Source: an uncultured Litoreibacter sp.
GTDB taxonomy: Bacteria > Pseudomonadota > Alphaproteobacteria > Rhodobacterales > Rhodobacteraceae
DNA length: 64,000 nt
Assembly (NCBI GenBank): GCA_947494435.1
Contig: CANLUY010000001.1
Span: 1,726,001 to 1,790,000 of the forward strand
Direction of reading: 5' to 3'
The position numbers were made by a program, and so were the translations under genes. The notes beneath the pieces were generated by a model that ran no database searches, was not told where the DNA came from, and was given only the letters and a program-made list of their open reading frames with translations. Shown piece after piece: positions 54,263 through 63,148 of the stretch; the stretch's first letter is position 1; each line of letters opens with the position of its first letter.

Positions 54263-56752
54263 TCAGCCATCAATCCGGATCGCGGCATTTTTCGGATCAT
54301 ATGGACTGTCTTCGACGATTTCTGCGTCCCACAACTGACGCTGCATCCGCACTTTCAACTTGGTGCCAACCTTGGCCAAGTCTGGCGAGACGTAGCCCAT
54401 GCCGATGCTCTTGCCGAATGCGACCGAGTAGCCTCCGGACGTGAGACGCCCGACCTTAGCGTCTCCATCATAAAGCGCTTCGCGGCCCCACGGATCAGCA
54501 TCGCTAGGGCCGTCGATTAGAAGGGTCACGCATTTCGACCGGATGCCAAGCGATTGCATGGCGTCTTTGCCTCGGAAATCCTTTTCCAAATCCACAAACC
54601 GTGGCAAATCAGCCTCCATCGGCGTCGCATCGCGACCCAGTTCGGTGCCGAACGCGCGATAGGATTTCTCCTGTCGTAGCCAGTTTTGGGCGCGCGCACC
54701 AACGAGTTTCATGCCATGTTGCTCGCCGGCCTTTTCAAGAAGATCGAATAGGTAGTTCTGCATTTCCATGGGATGATGCAGTTCCCAGCCAAGCTCGCCT
54801 GTATAGGCCACACGGATTGCATTGACGGGACACATGCCCAATTCGATTTGTTTCGCGGACAGCCACGGGAAGCGTTTGTTTGACAGTGCAGTTGTGGGGT
54901 CCGCGTCTTTAATCACAGCATTCAAAACGTCGCGAGACTTAGGACCGGCGATGGCAAAGACGCCCCATTGCGTTGTGACGTCCTGACATTCAATGCGGCC
55001 GAACTCCGCTTCTTTGTCCTCAATCGACTTTTTCAGGTAGTCCGCGTCATATGCCGTCCATGCACCTGCCGAGACGAGATAGAACTCGTCCTCAGCAAGC
55101 CGAACAATCGTGTATTCCGTTCGCGTTGTGCCAGCCTCTGTCAACGCATAGGTCAGATTGATCCGGCCAACCCGTGGTAGCTTGTTGGTGGTGAACCAGT
55201 CCAAGAATTCAGCTGCGCCGGGCCCTTTGACGATGTGTTTGGTGAAGGCCGTTGCGTCGATCAGGCCGACGCCTTCGCGGATCGCTTTGGCCTCTTCGAC
55301 CGCATATTGCCACCATCCGCCGCGCCGGAAAGACCGGCTGTCGTGATCGTTGAAGCCTTGCGGTGCGTAGTAGTTCGGACGTTCCCAGCCGTTGACCCAG
55401 CCAAATTGCGCACCGCGTGCGGCTTGCCGATCATAGGCGGGGGATGTGCGTAAAGGGCGGGCCGCAGGCCGCTCTTCATCGGGGTGGTGCAGGATGTAGA
55501 CGTGGTCGTAGCATTCCTCGTTCTTGCGGGCTGCAAACTCCGTCGTCATCCAGGAGCCGTAACGCTTTGGGTCGAGGGAGGCCATGTCGATCTCCGCTTC
55601 GCCTTCGACCATCATCTGCGCGAGGTAATGCCCCGTGCCGCCCGCCGCCGTGATACCGAAGGAGAACCCCTCGGCCAGCCACATATTGCGCAGGCCCGGT
55701 GCTGGGCCCACCAGCGGGTTGCCATCTGGCGTGTAGCAAATCGGTCCGTTGAAATCGTCCTTCAGCCCGCATGTCTCGCAAGACGGGATACGGTGGATCA
55801 TCGCCATGTATTGCTCTTCGATCCGCTCAAGATCGAGCTGGAACAGATCGGCGCGGAAGCTGTCTGGCACGCCATATTCGAAACGCGCGGGCGCGTTTTT
55901 CTCATACACACCAAGGATCCATCCGCCGCGTTCTTCGCGGACATAGCTTTGCGCATCCGCGTCGCGGATGACGGGGTGTTCGGCATTGCCTGCCTCGCGC
56001 CATTTCACAAGCTCGGGATCCTGCTCCATCACAATAAATTGGTGCTCGACCGGGATGGCTGGAATTTTGATCTTCAGCAATTTCGCCGTGCGTTGTGCAT
56101 GGTTGCCTGTTGCGGTGACGACGTGCTCTGCCGTGATGACTGCTTGTTCATCTGAGGGCACAAGATTGCCGCCCCTTTCAACCATCTTGGTGACTGTCAC
56201 GCGCCACTCATTGCCCGTCCACTCATAACCATCAACCTGCCATTTCCGTTCGATGGTTGCGCCATGCTGGCGCGCCCCTTTGGCCATCGCCATAGTGACA
56301 TCGGCAGGATTAATGTAGCCGTCCGTGGGGTGGTAAATCGCGCCCTCAAGGTCTTCAGTACGGATCAATGGCCAGCGATCTTTGATCTCTTTTGCTGTTA
56401 GCCATTCGTAAGGGACGCCAACGGTCTCGGCTGTCGCACCATAGAGCGCATATTCATCCATCCGTTCCTTGGTTTGGGCCATGCGCAGATTGCCACAAAT
56501 GGAGAAGCCAGCATTGAGGCCGGTTTCTTCTTCGAGCGTTTTGTAGAATTTGATCGAATAGTCGTGAATATGCGTGGTTGCGTAGCTCATGTTGAAATAG
56601 GGGAGCAGACCGGCTGCGTGCCATGTGGAGCCAGACGTCAACTCGTCGCGTTCAAGAAGCATCGTGTTCCAGCCCGCCTTCGCCAAATGATACGCGATAG
56701 ACGTTCCGACGGCACCACCGCCGACAACAAGTGCTTTTACGTGGGTCTTCAT
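54263..56752 (-). CDS. Dimethylglycine/sarcosine dehydrogenase-like FAD protein with GcvT domain
   Basis: 829 residues; ATG start. N-terminal half is a DAO-type FAD oxidoreductase: VKALVVGGGAVGTSIAYHLAKAG, ERDELTSGSTWHAAGL (the His of the covalent-flavin or substrate region), and GPAPGLRNMWLAEGFSFGITAAGG. After about 430 an aminomethyltransferase (GcvT-type) half follows: GVGLIDATAFTKHIVKGPGAAEFLDWFTTNKL, TQWGVFAIAGPKSRDVL, AYTGELGWELHHPMEMQNYLFDLL and C-terminal SGGYSVAFGKSIGMGYV. Such fusions oxidise N-methylglycines and hand the one-carbon unit to tetrahydrofolate, in breakdown of glycine betaine, a common marine osmolyte. The precise substrate (dimethylglycine or sarcosine) is not fixed by sequence. 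Stand-alone gene. Confidence 0.9.
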   Translation of the reverse strand: MKTHVKALVVGGGAVGTSIAYHLAKAGWNTMLLERDELTSGSTWHAAGLLPYFNMSYATTHIHDYSIKFYKTLEEETGLNAGFSICGNLRMAQTKERMDEYALYGATAETVGVPYEWLTAKEIKDRWPLIRTEDLEGAIYHPTDGYINPADVTMAMAKGARQHGATIERKWQVDGYEWTGNEWRVTVTKMVERGGNLVPSDEQAVITAEHVVTATGNHAQRTAKLLKIKIPAIPVEHQFIVMEQDPELVKWREAGNAEHPVIRDADAQSYVREERGGWILGVYEKNAPARFEYGVPDSFRADLFQLDLERIEEQYMAMIHRIPSCETCGLKDDFNGPICYTPDGNPLVGPAPGLRNMWLAEGFSFGITAAGGTGHYLAQMMVEGEAEIDMASLDPKRYGSWMTTEFAARKNEECYDHVYILHHPDEERPAARPLRTSPAYDRQAARGAQFGWVNGWERPNYYAPQGFNDHDSRSFRRGGWWQYAVEEAKAIREGVGLIDATAFTKHIVKGPGAAEFLDWFTTNKLPRVGRINLTYALTEAGTTRTEYTIVRLAEDEFYLVSAGAWTAYDADYLKKSIEDKEAEFGRIECQDVTTQWGVFAIAGPKSRDVLNAVIKDADPTTALSNKRFPWLSAKQIELGMCPVNAIRVAYTGELGWELHHPMEMQNYLFDLLEKAGEQHGMKLVGARAQNWLRQEKSYRAFGTELGRDATPMEADLPRFVDLEKDFRGKDAMQSLGIRSKCVTLLIDGPSDADPWGREALYDGDAKVGRLTSGGYSVAFGKSIGMGYVSPDLAKVGTKLKVRMQRQLWDAEIVEDSPYDPKNAAIRIDG

Positions 56753-56870
56753 GGACGCAATCCCTCAACTGGAGTCGCGTATTGATCGCCTGTTCTGTGC
56801 AGGTATGCGAAGAGGGTCCCGACATTCTTGCGACAATTGCGACCTGCATGTCGCGATTGACTGTCTCAGG

Positions 56871-57389
56871 TCACTTTTCTTTAGGGAACTGGCACCGCTT
56901 AAAGCCCCGTTGCATTTTGCAAATCATACGTTTGGGCTTTTCGATTTCCGGCTCTTTGTTGGATGCAAACAGGCCGCTTAACCGCTCACGAAAGGTCTTC
57001 TCGAGATCTTCGGCTGCTTGCAATTCAGATGCCGCTTGCGCGGCATTAATAGGAGGCGCCGCATTTACGTCAGCACGGGCCGATTTGGTTTGCTGTTCTG
57101 TTTGGGCTTTTTGAGACGGAATTCCGGCATTGAGCGCCGTTTCCGGTGGTGCGGCTTCGATGGGTTTAGGATGCGCAGCTTCCAACGGCGCCTCGCCTTT
57201 CGATACCGCCGCACGAGCCTCGTACGCTTGCATAAGATGTCCAATTTTCTGCTGAACAAAAGCAAGTGGTGGCAAGGGAGCTGCACCACTTGATTGATGT
57301 TTTTGGAATTCAAGCACCATCATTGTCCCAAAGGCCAAAGCCATCAACGGGAGTGGTATGATCAGTGTTAAAATAACCTTCTTAAACAT
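56871..57389 (-). CDS. Hypothetical single-pass membrane protein
   Basis: 172 residues; AAGGGG precedes the ATG. An N-terminal membrane anchor or uncleaved signal (VILTLIIPLPLMALAFGTMMVLEF) is followed by a long polar, alanine/proline/glutamate-rich linker (AHPKPIEAAPPETALNAG) and a charged helical stretch (AASELQAAEDLEKTFRERLSGLF), ending with two cysteines in RMICKMQRGFKRCQFPKEK. No family recognised. The closing pair of cysteines, nine apart, could be a disulfide or metal site. It diverges from the lytic transglycosylase gene by 203 bases; the spacer shows no other feature. Confidence 0.6.
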   Translation of the reverse strand: MFKKVILTLIIPLPLMALAFGTMMVLEFQKHQSSGAAPLPPLAFVQQKIGHLMQAYEARAAVSKGEAPLEAAHPKPIEAAPPETALNAGIPSQKAQTEQQTKSARADVNAAPPINAAQAASELQAAEDLEKTFRERLSGLFASNKEPEIEKPKRMICKMQRGFKRCQFPKEK

Positions 57390-57592
57390 CGTTTAGCCCC
57401 TTATCACTTTCGCTGTATGACAAGGGAATTGGGCAGTTTTGAGACAAAGCGACGAAATTTCAATGAATATAGCGCAACTCTGCTATGCAACTTGCTACAA
57501 TTTTTAACGGTCATGGAAGTTTCGACTTTGCCCCACTGGCCAGTTGGCATAAGTTCCTATTGATATTTGTCTTAAGAATTGGGGGGCGATAG

Positions 57593-58402
57593 ATGCCTGA
57601 TTTCAAAAGTGTTTTAGGTGCTATGGCAGTTGTCGTCAGCACAACCGTATCGGGTTACGCGGCTCAATGCGGCAACAATGCTGGCGGTTTTGCTGCTTGG
57701 AAAACCCAATTCGCAAAAGAAGCGCAACAAGCGGGCATTCGGACGGCGGGGCTGAAAGCGCTGGCGAATGCATCATATTCCAAAAGCACGATTGCTGCGG
57801 ACCGCAATCAGAAAGGGGTGAAATATACCCTCGATCGCTTTGTCAAAATTCGGCTCGGCTCTGTCGACGGGTTTGCCGCGCAGGCGAGAAAACGCAAAGC
57901 GCGCCACCCCGGCTTCTACCAATCTTTGGAATCCAGATACGGAGTACCAGCCGGTATCCTTCTGGCAATCCATGGTATGGAAACGGGCTTCGGTCGGAAT
58001 ATGGGCAACACCCCGGTCATCGATTCCATTCTAACCGTTGCCTATGACTGCCGTCGCAGTTCCTTCTTCGTCCCACACGCGCTCGCGGCACTTTCGATGG
58101 TGGATCGTGGCGTGTTGGCACCCGGTCAACGCGGCGCGGCGCACGGAGAGTTGGGGCACACGCAGTTCCTGCCCGGGAATGCGCTGCGTTATGGCGTAGA
58201 TGCCACTGGCGATGGGCGGGTCGATTTCTACAATCAAGCCGATGCGTTGGCCTCCACCGCGAATTTTCTACGCGCCAAAGGCTGGCAACCGGGGCAACCC
58301 TATCAGCAAGGCACCGCTAATTTCCGTATCTTGAACGATTGGAATGCGGCTACGGTTTATCAGCAGGCCATCGCTTTGTCCGCTGCAAAGATTGACGGCT
58401 AA
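57593..58402 (+). CDS. Lytic murein transglycosylase, MltB-like
   Basis: 269 residues; GGGGGGCGATAG precedes the ATG. An N-terminal signal (SVLGAMAVVVSTTVSGYAAQCG) is followed by an SLT_2-type catalytic domain: FAAWKTQFAKEAQQAGI, then RYGVPAGILLAIHGMETGFGRNMGN with the catalytic Glu in HGMETGFG, and GELGHTQFLPGNALRYGVDATGDGRVDFYN. It cleaves the glycan strand with formation of 1,6-anhydroMurNAc in the periplasm. It lacks the C-terminal peptidoglycan-binding repeat of some relatives, and the signal has no clear lipobox although a cysteine follows the cleavage region. Convergent with the 2-hydroxyacid dehydrogenase. Confidence 0.88.
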   Translation: MPDFKSVLGAMAVVVSTTVSGYAAQCGNNAGGFAAWKTQFAKEAQQAGIRTAGLKALANASYSKSTIAADRNQKGVKYTLDRFVKIRLGSVDGFAAQARKRKARHPGFYQSLESRYGVPAGILLAIHGMETGFGRNMGNTPVIDSILTVAYDCRRSSFFVPHALAALSMVDRGVLAPGQRGAAHGELGHTQFLPGNALRYGVDATGDGRVDFYNQADALASTANFLRAKGWQPGQPYQQGTANFRILNDWNAATVYQQAIALSAAKIDG

Positions 58403-58432
58403 AACAACGTGACGTCGCAACAAACCTAAGCG

Positions 58433-59419
58433 TCAGAGCATGCCGGGCACGACCTGGTCGGGCGGTCTATGTCCATCATCAAATGTCTTGATGTTGAGCA
58501 GGACTTTCTCGCCCATTTCGATGCGACCTTCCTCCGTCGCAGAACCCATGTGAGGCAATGCGACAACCGTTGGAAGCCCTTTCAGACGGGGGTTGATGTC
58601 CGTTCCGCGTTCGAACACGTCAAGCCCGGCACCCGCTAACTCGCCTGCTCTTAGCATGCGTGTCAGCGCATTTTCATCGATGACCTCTCCGCGGGAGGTG
58701 TTTACGACAACAGCCGATGGTTTCATCAGTTTCAACCTCCGGGCGTTCAGAAGATGGTAGGTTGATGGAGTATGTGGACAGTTGATTGACACAACGTCCA
58801 TGCGTGCCAACATCTGATCCAAGCTTTCCCAGTAGGTAGCCTCCAACTCGTCTGCGATACCTTGATGAACAGGTGTGCGATTGTGGTAGTGGATTTGCAT
58901 GCCGAAGACTTTCGCGCGTCTGGCGACGGCTTGGCCAATGCGGCCCATCCCCAGAATGCCCAGCCTGCGCCCGGCGATACGGCCTCCCATCAGCGCTGTT
59001 GGGGACCAACCTTGCCAATCGCCCGATTGCATCATCGCGAGACCTTCTGGGATGCGGCGCGTCACTGAAAGGATCAATGCCAGAGTCATATCGGCCGTGT
59101 CTTCCGTCACGGCTCCGGGCGTGTTTGAAACCAGAATGCCCCGCTGACGCGCAGTGGTCACATCAATATGGTCGACGCCTGCACCGTAATTCGCGATCAG
59201 CTTTAGGCGGTCGCCAGCTTGTCCCAGCATTCCTGCGTCAATCTTGTCCGTGAGGGTGGGTACGATCACATCGGCACTGCGCATGGCATCAGCGAGTTCT
59301 GCTTTGCTCATGGGCGTATCGGTGTCCCGCAAGGTGGTGTCAAAAAGCTCAGCCATCCGGGTTTCGACTGTGTCTGGCAACCGTCGCGTCACGACAACAC
59401 TCAGCTTCTGTCTTGGCAT
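58433..59419 (-). CDS. D-2-hydroxyacid dehydrogenase (glyoxylate/hydroxypyruvate reductase-like)
   Basis: 328 residues from the ATG at 59419 (CGGGAGG upstream). NAD(P)H-dependent D-2-hydroxyacid dehydrogenase family: NYGAGVDHIDVTTARQRGI, the Rossmann motif GILGMGRIGQAVARRAKVFG, the catalytic Arg in VVVNTSRGEVIDE, Glu in the following helix and His in VVALPHMGSATEEGR. The RRAKVFGMQIHYHNR region, with Asn-Arg after the second strand rather than Asp, suggests NADPH preference, as in glyoxylate or hydroxypyruvate reductases. The true substrate is unconfirmed. It diverges from the SH3-domain gene. Confidence 0.92.
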   Translation of the reverse strand: MPRQKLSVVVTRRLPDTVETRMAELFDTTLRDTDTPMSKAELADAMRSADVIVPTLTDKIDAGMLGQAGDRLKLIANYGAGVDHIDVTTARQRGILVSNTPGAVTEDTADMTLALILSVTRRIPEGLAMMQSGDWQGWSPTALMGGRIAGRRLGILGMGRIGQAVARRAKVFGMQIHYHNRTPVHQGIADELEATYWESLDQMLARMDVVSINCPHTPSTYHLLNARRLKLMKPSAVVVNTSRGEVIDENALTRMLRAGELAGAGLDVFERGTDINPRLKGLPTVVALPHMGSATEEGRIEMGEKVLLNIKTFDDGHRPPDQVVPGML

Positions 59420-59529
59420 GGGTGGCCTCCCGGGGCTGGAACATTCGTCTCCATAGTGGCAAGATCGTGGGCTAAGGGGCAAGCAACAATAAGCCTCGCG
59501 TAGCAGAATAAATCACGGGCGAATTGCAG

Positions 59530-60024
59530 ATGAAAATGCGAATGGGCGTGGCAGCGATCAGTGCCCTTATGATAGCTTCCGGAAGCTTTGCGGCGGATCG
59601 TGGTCCGGTGACCAATTTGCCTATGCCACGGTTTGTGTCTTTGAAGGCTGCGGAGGGGAACGTCCGTCGTGGGCCCTCTTTGTCTCATCGGATCGATTGG
59701 GTGTTCAAGCGCCGTAACATGCCGTTGCAGATCGTCGCGGAGCATGGCCACTGGCGCCGGGTTGAGGACCGTGATGGCGCGGGTGGATGGGTTCATTATA
59801 CGCTGTTGTCTGGTGTCAGAACCGTCTTGATCGAGCAGGATATGGTGCCGCTTTATAAGATCGCGGATGTGAATTCACCTGTGCAGGCCCATGCGGAGGC
59901 AGGGGTGATTGCCCGGCTAGGTAAGTGCGCGGGAGAGTGGTGCCGGGTGACGGCGGATGGCTCCAAAGGTTGGGTAAAGAGGTCGTCTTTTTGGGGGATG
60001 ATGCCGGGTGAGACCCGCGAATAG
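59530..60024 (+). CDS. Secreted SH3-domain protein
   Basis: 164 residues from the ATG at 59530 (another ATG two codons on). A signal peptide (MGVAAISALMIASGSFAADRG) precedes two bacterial SH3-type repeats: LKAAEGNVRRGPSLSHRIDWVFKRRNMPLQIVAEHGHWRRVEDRDGAGGWVHYTLLSG and the second, VVLIEQDMVPLYK... with GEWCRVTADGSKGWVKRSSFWGM. GNVRxGPSxSHxIxWVxxRxxxPLxI marks the SH3_4 family; such modules commonly bind cell-wall or other glycans in the periplasm. It is followed closely by the third copy of the dispersed hairpin. The role is likely envelope-related but unknown. Confidence 0.85.
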   Translation: MKMRMGVAAISALMIASGSFAADRGPVTNLPMPRFVSLKAAEGNVRRGPSLSHRIDWVFKRRNMPLQIVAEHGHWRRVEDRDGAGGWVHYTLLSGVRTVLIEQDMVPLYKIADVNSPVQAHAEAGVIARLGKCAGEWCRVTADGSKGWVKRSSFWGMMPGETRE

Positions 60025-60031
60025 GAAATGG

Positions 60032-60079
60032 CCCGCGTGCGGGGATTTTTGTAACCTACTGATTTTATTTATTTATCCG
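60032..60079 (+). repeat. Dispersed hairpin repeat, copy 3
   Basis: The head CCCGC-GT-GCGGG (60032-60043) is followed by GATTTTTGTAACC and an AT-rich tail with CTGAT; TGAT is at offset 16-19 from the head, as in copies 1 and 2. It lies seven bases after the SH3 gene, so here it could double as its terminator. Confidence 0.5.
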
Positions 60080-60094
60080 AAAATTCAGATTTTC

Positions 60095-60922
60095 TTAACT
60101 TTCGCCAAACATTTCGGCGAGTTCTTCCCATAAACGCTCAGACGCGGCTGTCAGCAGATGTCCTTTGCGCATCGCTGGGTCATAAGCGCGTCCGTCGAGA
60201 AGGCGGGCGATCCCGCCGGCTTCTTGATAGATCAACACGCCAGCTGCGTGGTCCCAGACATTCAGCATTCCGTTGAGGCAAAACTGCGACGCCCCTTGTG
60301 TCAGCATTCTGTACTCGTGACAGGAGCAGCGCAGTGTCGTGGTACGGCGGAAACGTGGTAGTGTCGCGGCCAGTTGGGCCTGTCTTTCTTTCTTGAACAG
60401 ATACAGCCCGACATAGCCAAAGCTGTCTTCCAGCGCATCGGGCGGCGGTGACAGGCTGAGGGGTGTTTTTGTCCCGTCCGGTCGGCAGAAATAGGCGCCT
60501 TCACCTTTTACAGCCATGATCCAATCATCAAAACTTGGATCATAAAGCAGCCCGAACACTGTCTCTCCATCCTCGATAACCGCGAGGATGACGCCATAGG
60601 TTGCAATCCCGTTGGCATAGTTCCAAGTGCCGTCGATGGGGTCGATCACGACGACTTGACCGGGTTCTTTAACGCGTGCGAGCACTGTCTTGTCGGCAGA
60701 GACGGCTTCCTCCCCGACGATGGCGGCCTCGGGGAGAATGTCATGCACGGCTTTGGAGATCGCCAATTCAGCGGCACGATCCGCAATTGTGACCAGATCG
60801 TCAGGCGCAGATTTGCTGTCAATTTGCATCGCGTCCAGATTTCGGAAATGCGGAATAATCTCCGCTTTCGCGACCTGACGGACGGCCTCAATCAAGGCTG
60901 AGATATGATCTTCGCTCATCAT
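60095..60922 (-). CDS. Inositol-monophosphatase-family phosphatase
   Basis: 275 residues. Metal-dependent, lithium-sensitive-type fold: GEEAVSADKT (the Glu), VVIDPIDGTWNYANGIATYGV (D-P-I-D-G-T, metal ligands) and, near the C-terminus, NVWDHAAGVLIYQEAGG (W-D-x-A-A-G). All core residues are present. Members include inositol-1-phosphatase (SuhB), 3'-phosphoadenosine-5'-phosphatase (CysQ) and histidinol phosphatase; sequence alone does not separate them, and CysQ would be attractive given the PAPS genes in the window, but the overall sequence looks closer to general SuhB-like forms. Stand-alone gene. Confidence 0.87.
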   Translation of the reverse strand: MMSEDHISALIEAVRQVAKAEIIPHFRNLDAMQIDSKSAPDDLVTIADRAAELAISKAVHDILPEAAIVGEEAVSADKTVLARVKEPGQVVVIDPIDGTWNYANGIATYGVILAVIEDGETVFGLLYDPSFDDWIMAVKGEGAYFCRPDGTKTPLSLSPPPDALEDSFGYVGLYLFKKERQAQLAATLPRFRRTTTLRCSCHEYRMLTQGASQFCLNGMLNVWDHAAGVLIYQEAGGIARLLDGRAYDPAMRKGHLLTAASERLWEELAEMFGES

Positions 60923-61076
60923 CGCAATGTCCCCTCATGCAACCTGGGTCTCAAATCATCTTCAAACGGTGCGCGCAAGACAAACCCTTACAGGTTCGAA
61001 AATACCTTCCGTCACTTTTCCCAGCCTGCGCGGCGAGCGCAAAAACACCATATGCGCCGTTAGGCGCTCCTTTGGG

Positions 61077-63095
61077 TCACGCCACTTTGTCGAGGCCGCG
61101 GCCTTTGAGCAGCGCGTCCACCTCCGGCATTTTTCCGCGGAACGCCATATAAAGCGTCTCCGCTTCTTGTGAGCCGCCCGTAGACAAGATGTGGTTTTCC
61201 AACTTGCGCGCCATGTCGGGATCAAAGGCCCCGCCTGCTTCCTCAAACGCCTCAAATGCGTCGGCATCCATCACCTCGGACCACATGTAGGAATAATAGG
61301 CAGAGGAATAGCCGTCACCTGCAAAGACATGCGCAAAATGCGGGGTCGCGTGGCGCATGCGGATCGCGTGCGGCATGCCCAACCCGTCAAGGATTTCGGT
61401 CTGACATGCCATGATATCATCGGGCACGGGGCCGTTATGGAATTCCAGATCAACAAGGGCAGAGGCCACGTATTCCACTGTCGCGAAGCCCTGATCATAG
61501 GTGGCCGCTTTGAGCATTTTGTCCAACAGGTCGGCGGGCATGGCTTCACCGGTCTGGTGATGCGTTGCGTGTTTTTGCAGCACTTCGGGGACTTCCAGCC
61601 AATGTTCATAAAGCTGGCTGGGCAGTTCCACGAAATCGCGTGGGACGGATGTGCCGGAGATCATTTCGTAGGTCACGTCTGACAACATCTGGTGTAGTGC
61701 GTGGCCGAATTCATGAAACAGCGTCCGGGCATCGTCATAGGATAGAAGCGCCGGATCACCCTTTGCGAAGTTGCACACATTGATCACATGCGGGCGGATG
61801 TCGCCTTTCAGTTTTTGTTGGCTGCGCAAGGCCGAACACCACGCACCGGACCGTTTGCCGCCACGGGCGAAGTAGTCCCCGATGAAGACGGCGATGTGTT
61901 GGCCGTCACGGGTGACTTCCCATGCTTTGGCGTCGGGGTGGTGCAGGGGCACGTCCAGCGGTGCAAAAGACAGGCCGAACAGGCGGCGTGCGCAATCGAA
62001 TGCGGCTTCGATCATGTTGTCGAGTTGCAGGTAGGGTTTCAATGCGGCTTCGTCCAAGTCATGTTCGACGGCGCGGCGTTTTTCTGAGTAGTAGCGCCAA
62101 TCCCATGGCTCCAACTGCCCGTTGATGCCGTCTTGATGCATCAGGGTTTCCAATTTTGCCGCGTCCAGCTCGGCCTGCGCTTTGGCGGGTTGCCAGACAT
62201 TCATCAGCAAATCGCGCACATTCGCGGGGGTCTTGGCCATTTCGGTGACCAGCTTGAAATCCGCAAATGTGTCATAGCCCAAGAGGTTTGCGCGTTCCTT
62301 GCGCAATGTCAGTGTTTCAAGCGCAATGTCGCGATTGTCGGTTTCGCCGCCATTCGCCCCGCGTGCGGTCCACGCTTCATAGGCTTTTTCGCGCAGGTCG
62401 CGGCGCGGGGAATATTGCAGGAACGGCACGATCAGGGACCGTGACAGCGTGATGACATGGCCGTCTACGCCCTTTTCTTTCGCGGCGGCCTTCGCTGAGG
62501 AGATCACGAAATCCGGCAGACCGTCGAGGTCGGCCTCGCTGACTTCCATGAACCAGTCGCGCTCGTCTGCCAGCAGGTTCTGGGTGAACTCCGTGCCAAT
62601 TACGGCAAGGCGTTCTTTGATGGATTTCAAGCGGTCATACTCTGCGCCTTCAAGCTGCGCGCCTGCGCGTAGGAAGCTGCGGCGTTGCAGATAGAGGACG
62701 CGGTGTTGCTCTTCGCTGAGTCCCAGCGTGTCTTTCTGCTGCCATAGCGTTTCGACACGTTCGAACAACGCACGGTTCATCAGCACTTCCGACCCCCACG
62801 CGGCCAATTTGGGAGAGAAGGCGCGTTGTAATTCCTGACGCTTGGGGTTCGAATCGACGCCTGCCAACAAATAGAAAGGGCCCAGTGCTTTTTCCAGACC
62901 GTCACCCATCAGCGCGAGCGCGTCGATGGTATTGGCAAAACTTGGTGCGTCAGGGTTGTTTGCGATGGCATCCAACTCAGTGCGCGCAGTGGTTAGGGCT
63001 TCTTCGAAGGCCGGTTCCACGTCGTCATCGGTGAATTGGCCGAACGGGGGCAGTTCATGGGGCGTGGTCCACGGGGCGAGCAGCGGGTTGGTCAT
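61077..63095 (-). CDS. M3 family oligopeptidase (Dcp/OpdA-like)
   Basis: 672 residues. Zinc peptidase that degrades short peptides in the cytoplasm. The zinc motif LFHEFGHALHQ (H-E-x-x-H, about residue 460) and downstream glutamate in the FVELPSQLYEHWLEVPEV segment are present. Starting MTNPLLAPWTTPHELPPFGQFTDDDVEPAFE is the typical N-terminus of the Dcp/OpdA group, and the length (about 680) fits. No signal peptide is seen. It lies between the phosphatase and the amino-acid ABC permease, all on one strand but with separate spacers. Substrate preference (dipeptidyl carboxypeptidase or endopeptidase) cannot be told. Confidence 0.93.
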   Translation of the reverse strand: MTNPLLAPWTTPHELPPFGQFTDDDVEPAFEEALTTARTELDAIANNPDAPSFANTIDALALMGDGLEKALGPFYLLAGVDSNPKRQELQRAFSPKLAAWGSEVLMNRALFERVETLWQQKDTLGLSEEQHRVLYLQRRSFLRAGAQLEGAEYDRLKSIKERLAVIGTEFTQNLLADERDWFMEVSEADLDGLPDFVISSAKAAAKEKGVDGHVITLSRSLIVPFLQYSPRRDLREKAYEAWTARGANGGETDNRDIALETLTLRKERANLLGYDTFADFKLVTEMAKTPANVRDLLMNVWQPAKAQAELDAAKLETLMHQDGINGQLEPWDWRYYSEKRRAVEHDLDEAALKPYLQLDNMIEAAFDCARRLFGLSFAPLDVPLHHPDAKAWEVTRDGQHIAVFIGDYFARGGKRSGAWCSALRSQQKLKGDIRPHVINVCNFAKGDPALLSYDDARTLFHEFGHALHQMLSDVTYEMISGTSVPRDFVELPSQLYEHWLEVPEVLQKHATHHQTGEAMPADLLDKMLKAATYDQGFATVEYVASALVDLEFHNGPVPDDIMACQTEILDGLGMPHAIRMRHATPHFAHVFAGDGYSSAYYSYMWSEVMDADAFEAFEEAGGAFDPDMARKLENHILSTGGSQEAETLYMAFRGKMPEVDALLKGRGLDKVA

Positions 63096-63148
63096 GGGCG
63101 GTCTCCTTTGTGTGGAAAGGTAGTGTCGTGGGGGACGGGCGCAACCGC

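Noticed and set aside
60095-60922. CysQ (PAP phosphatase) to match the PAPS genes
   Set aside because: The sequence carries only the general inositol-phosphatase motifs, which do not separate CysQ from SuhB-type enzymes, and it is 18 kb from sat-cysC; a specific assignment is not justified.
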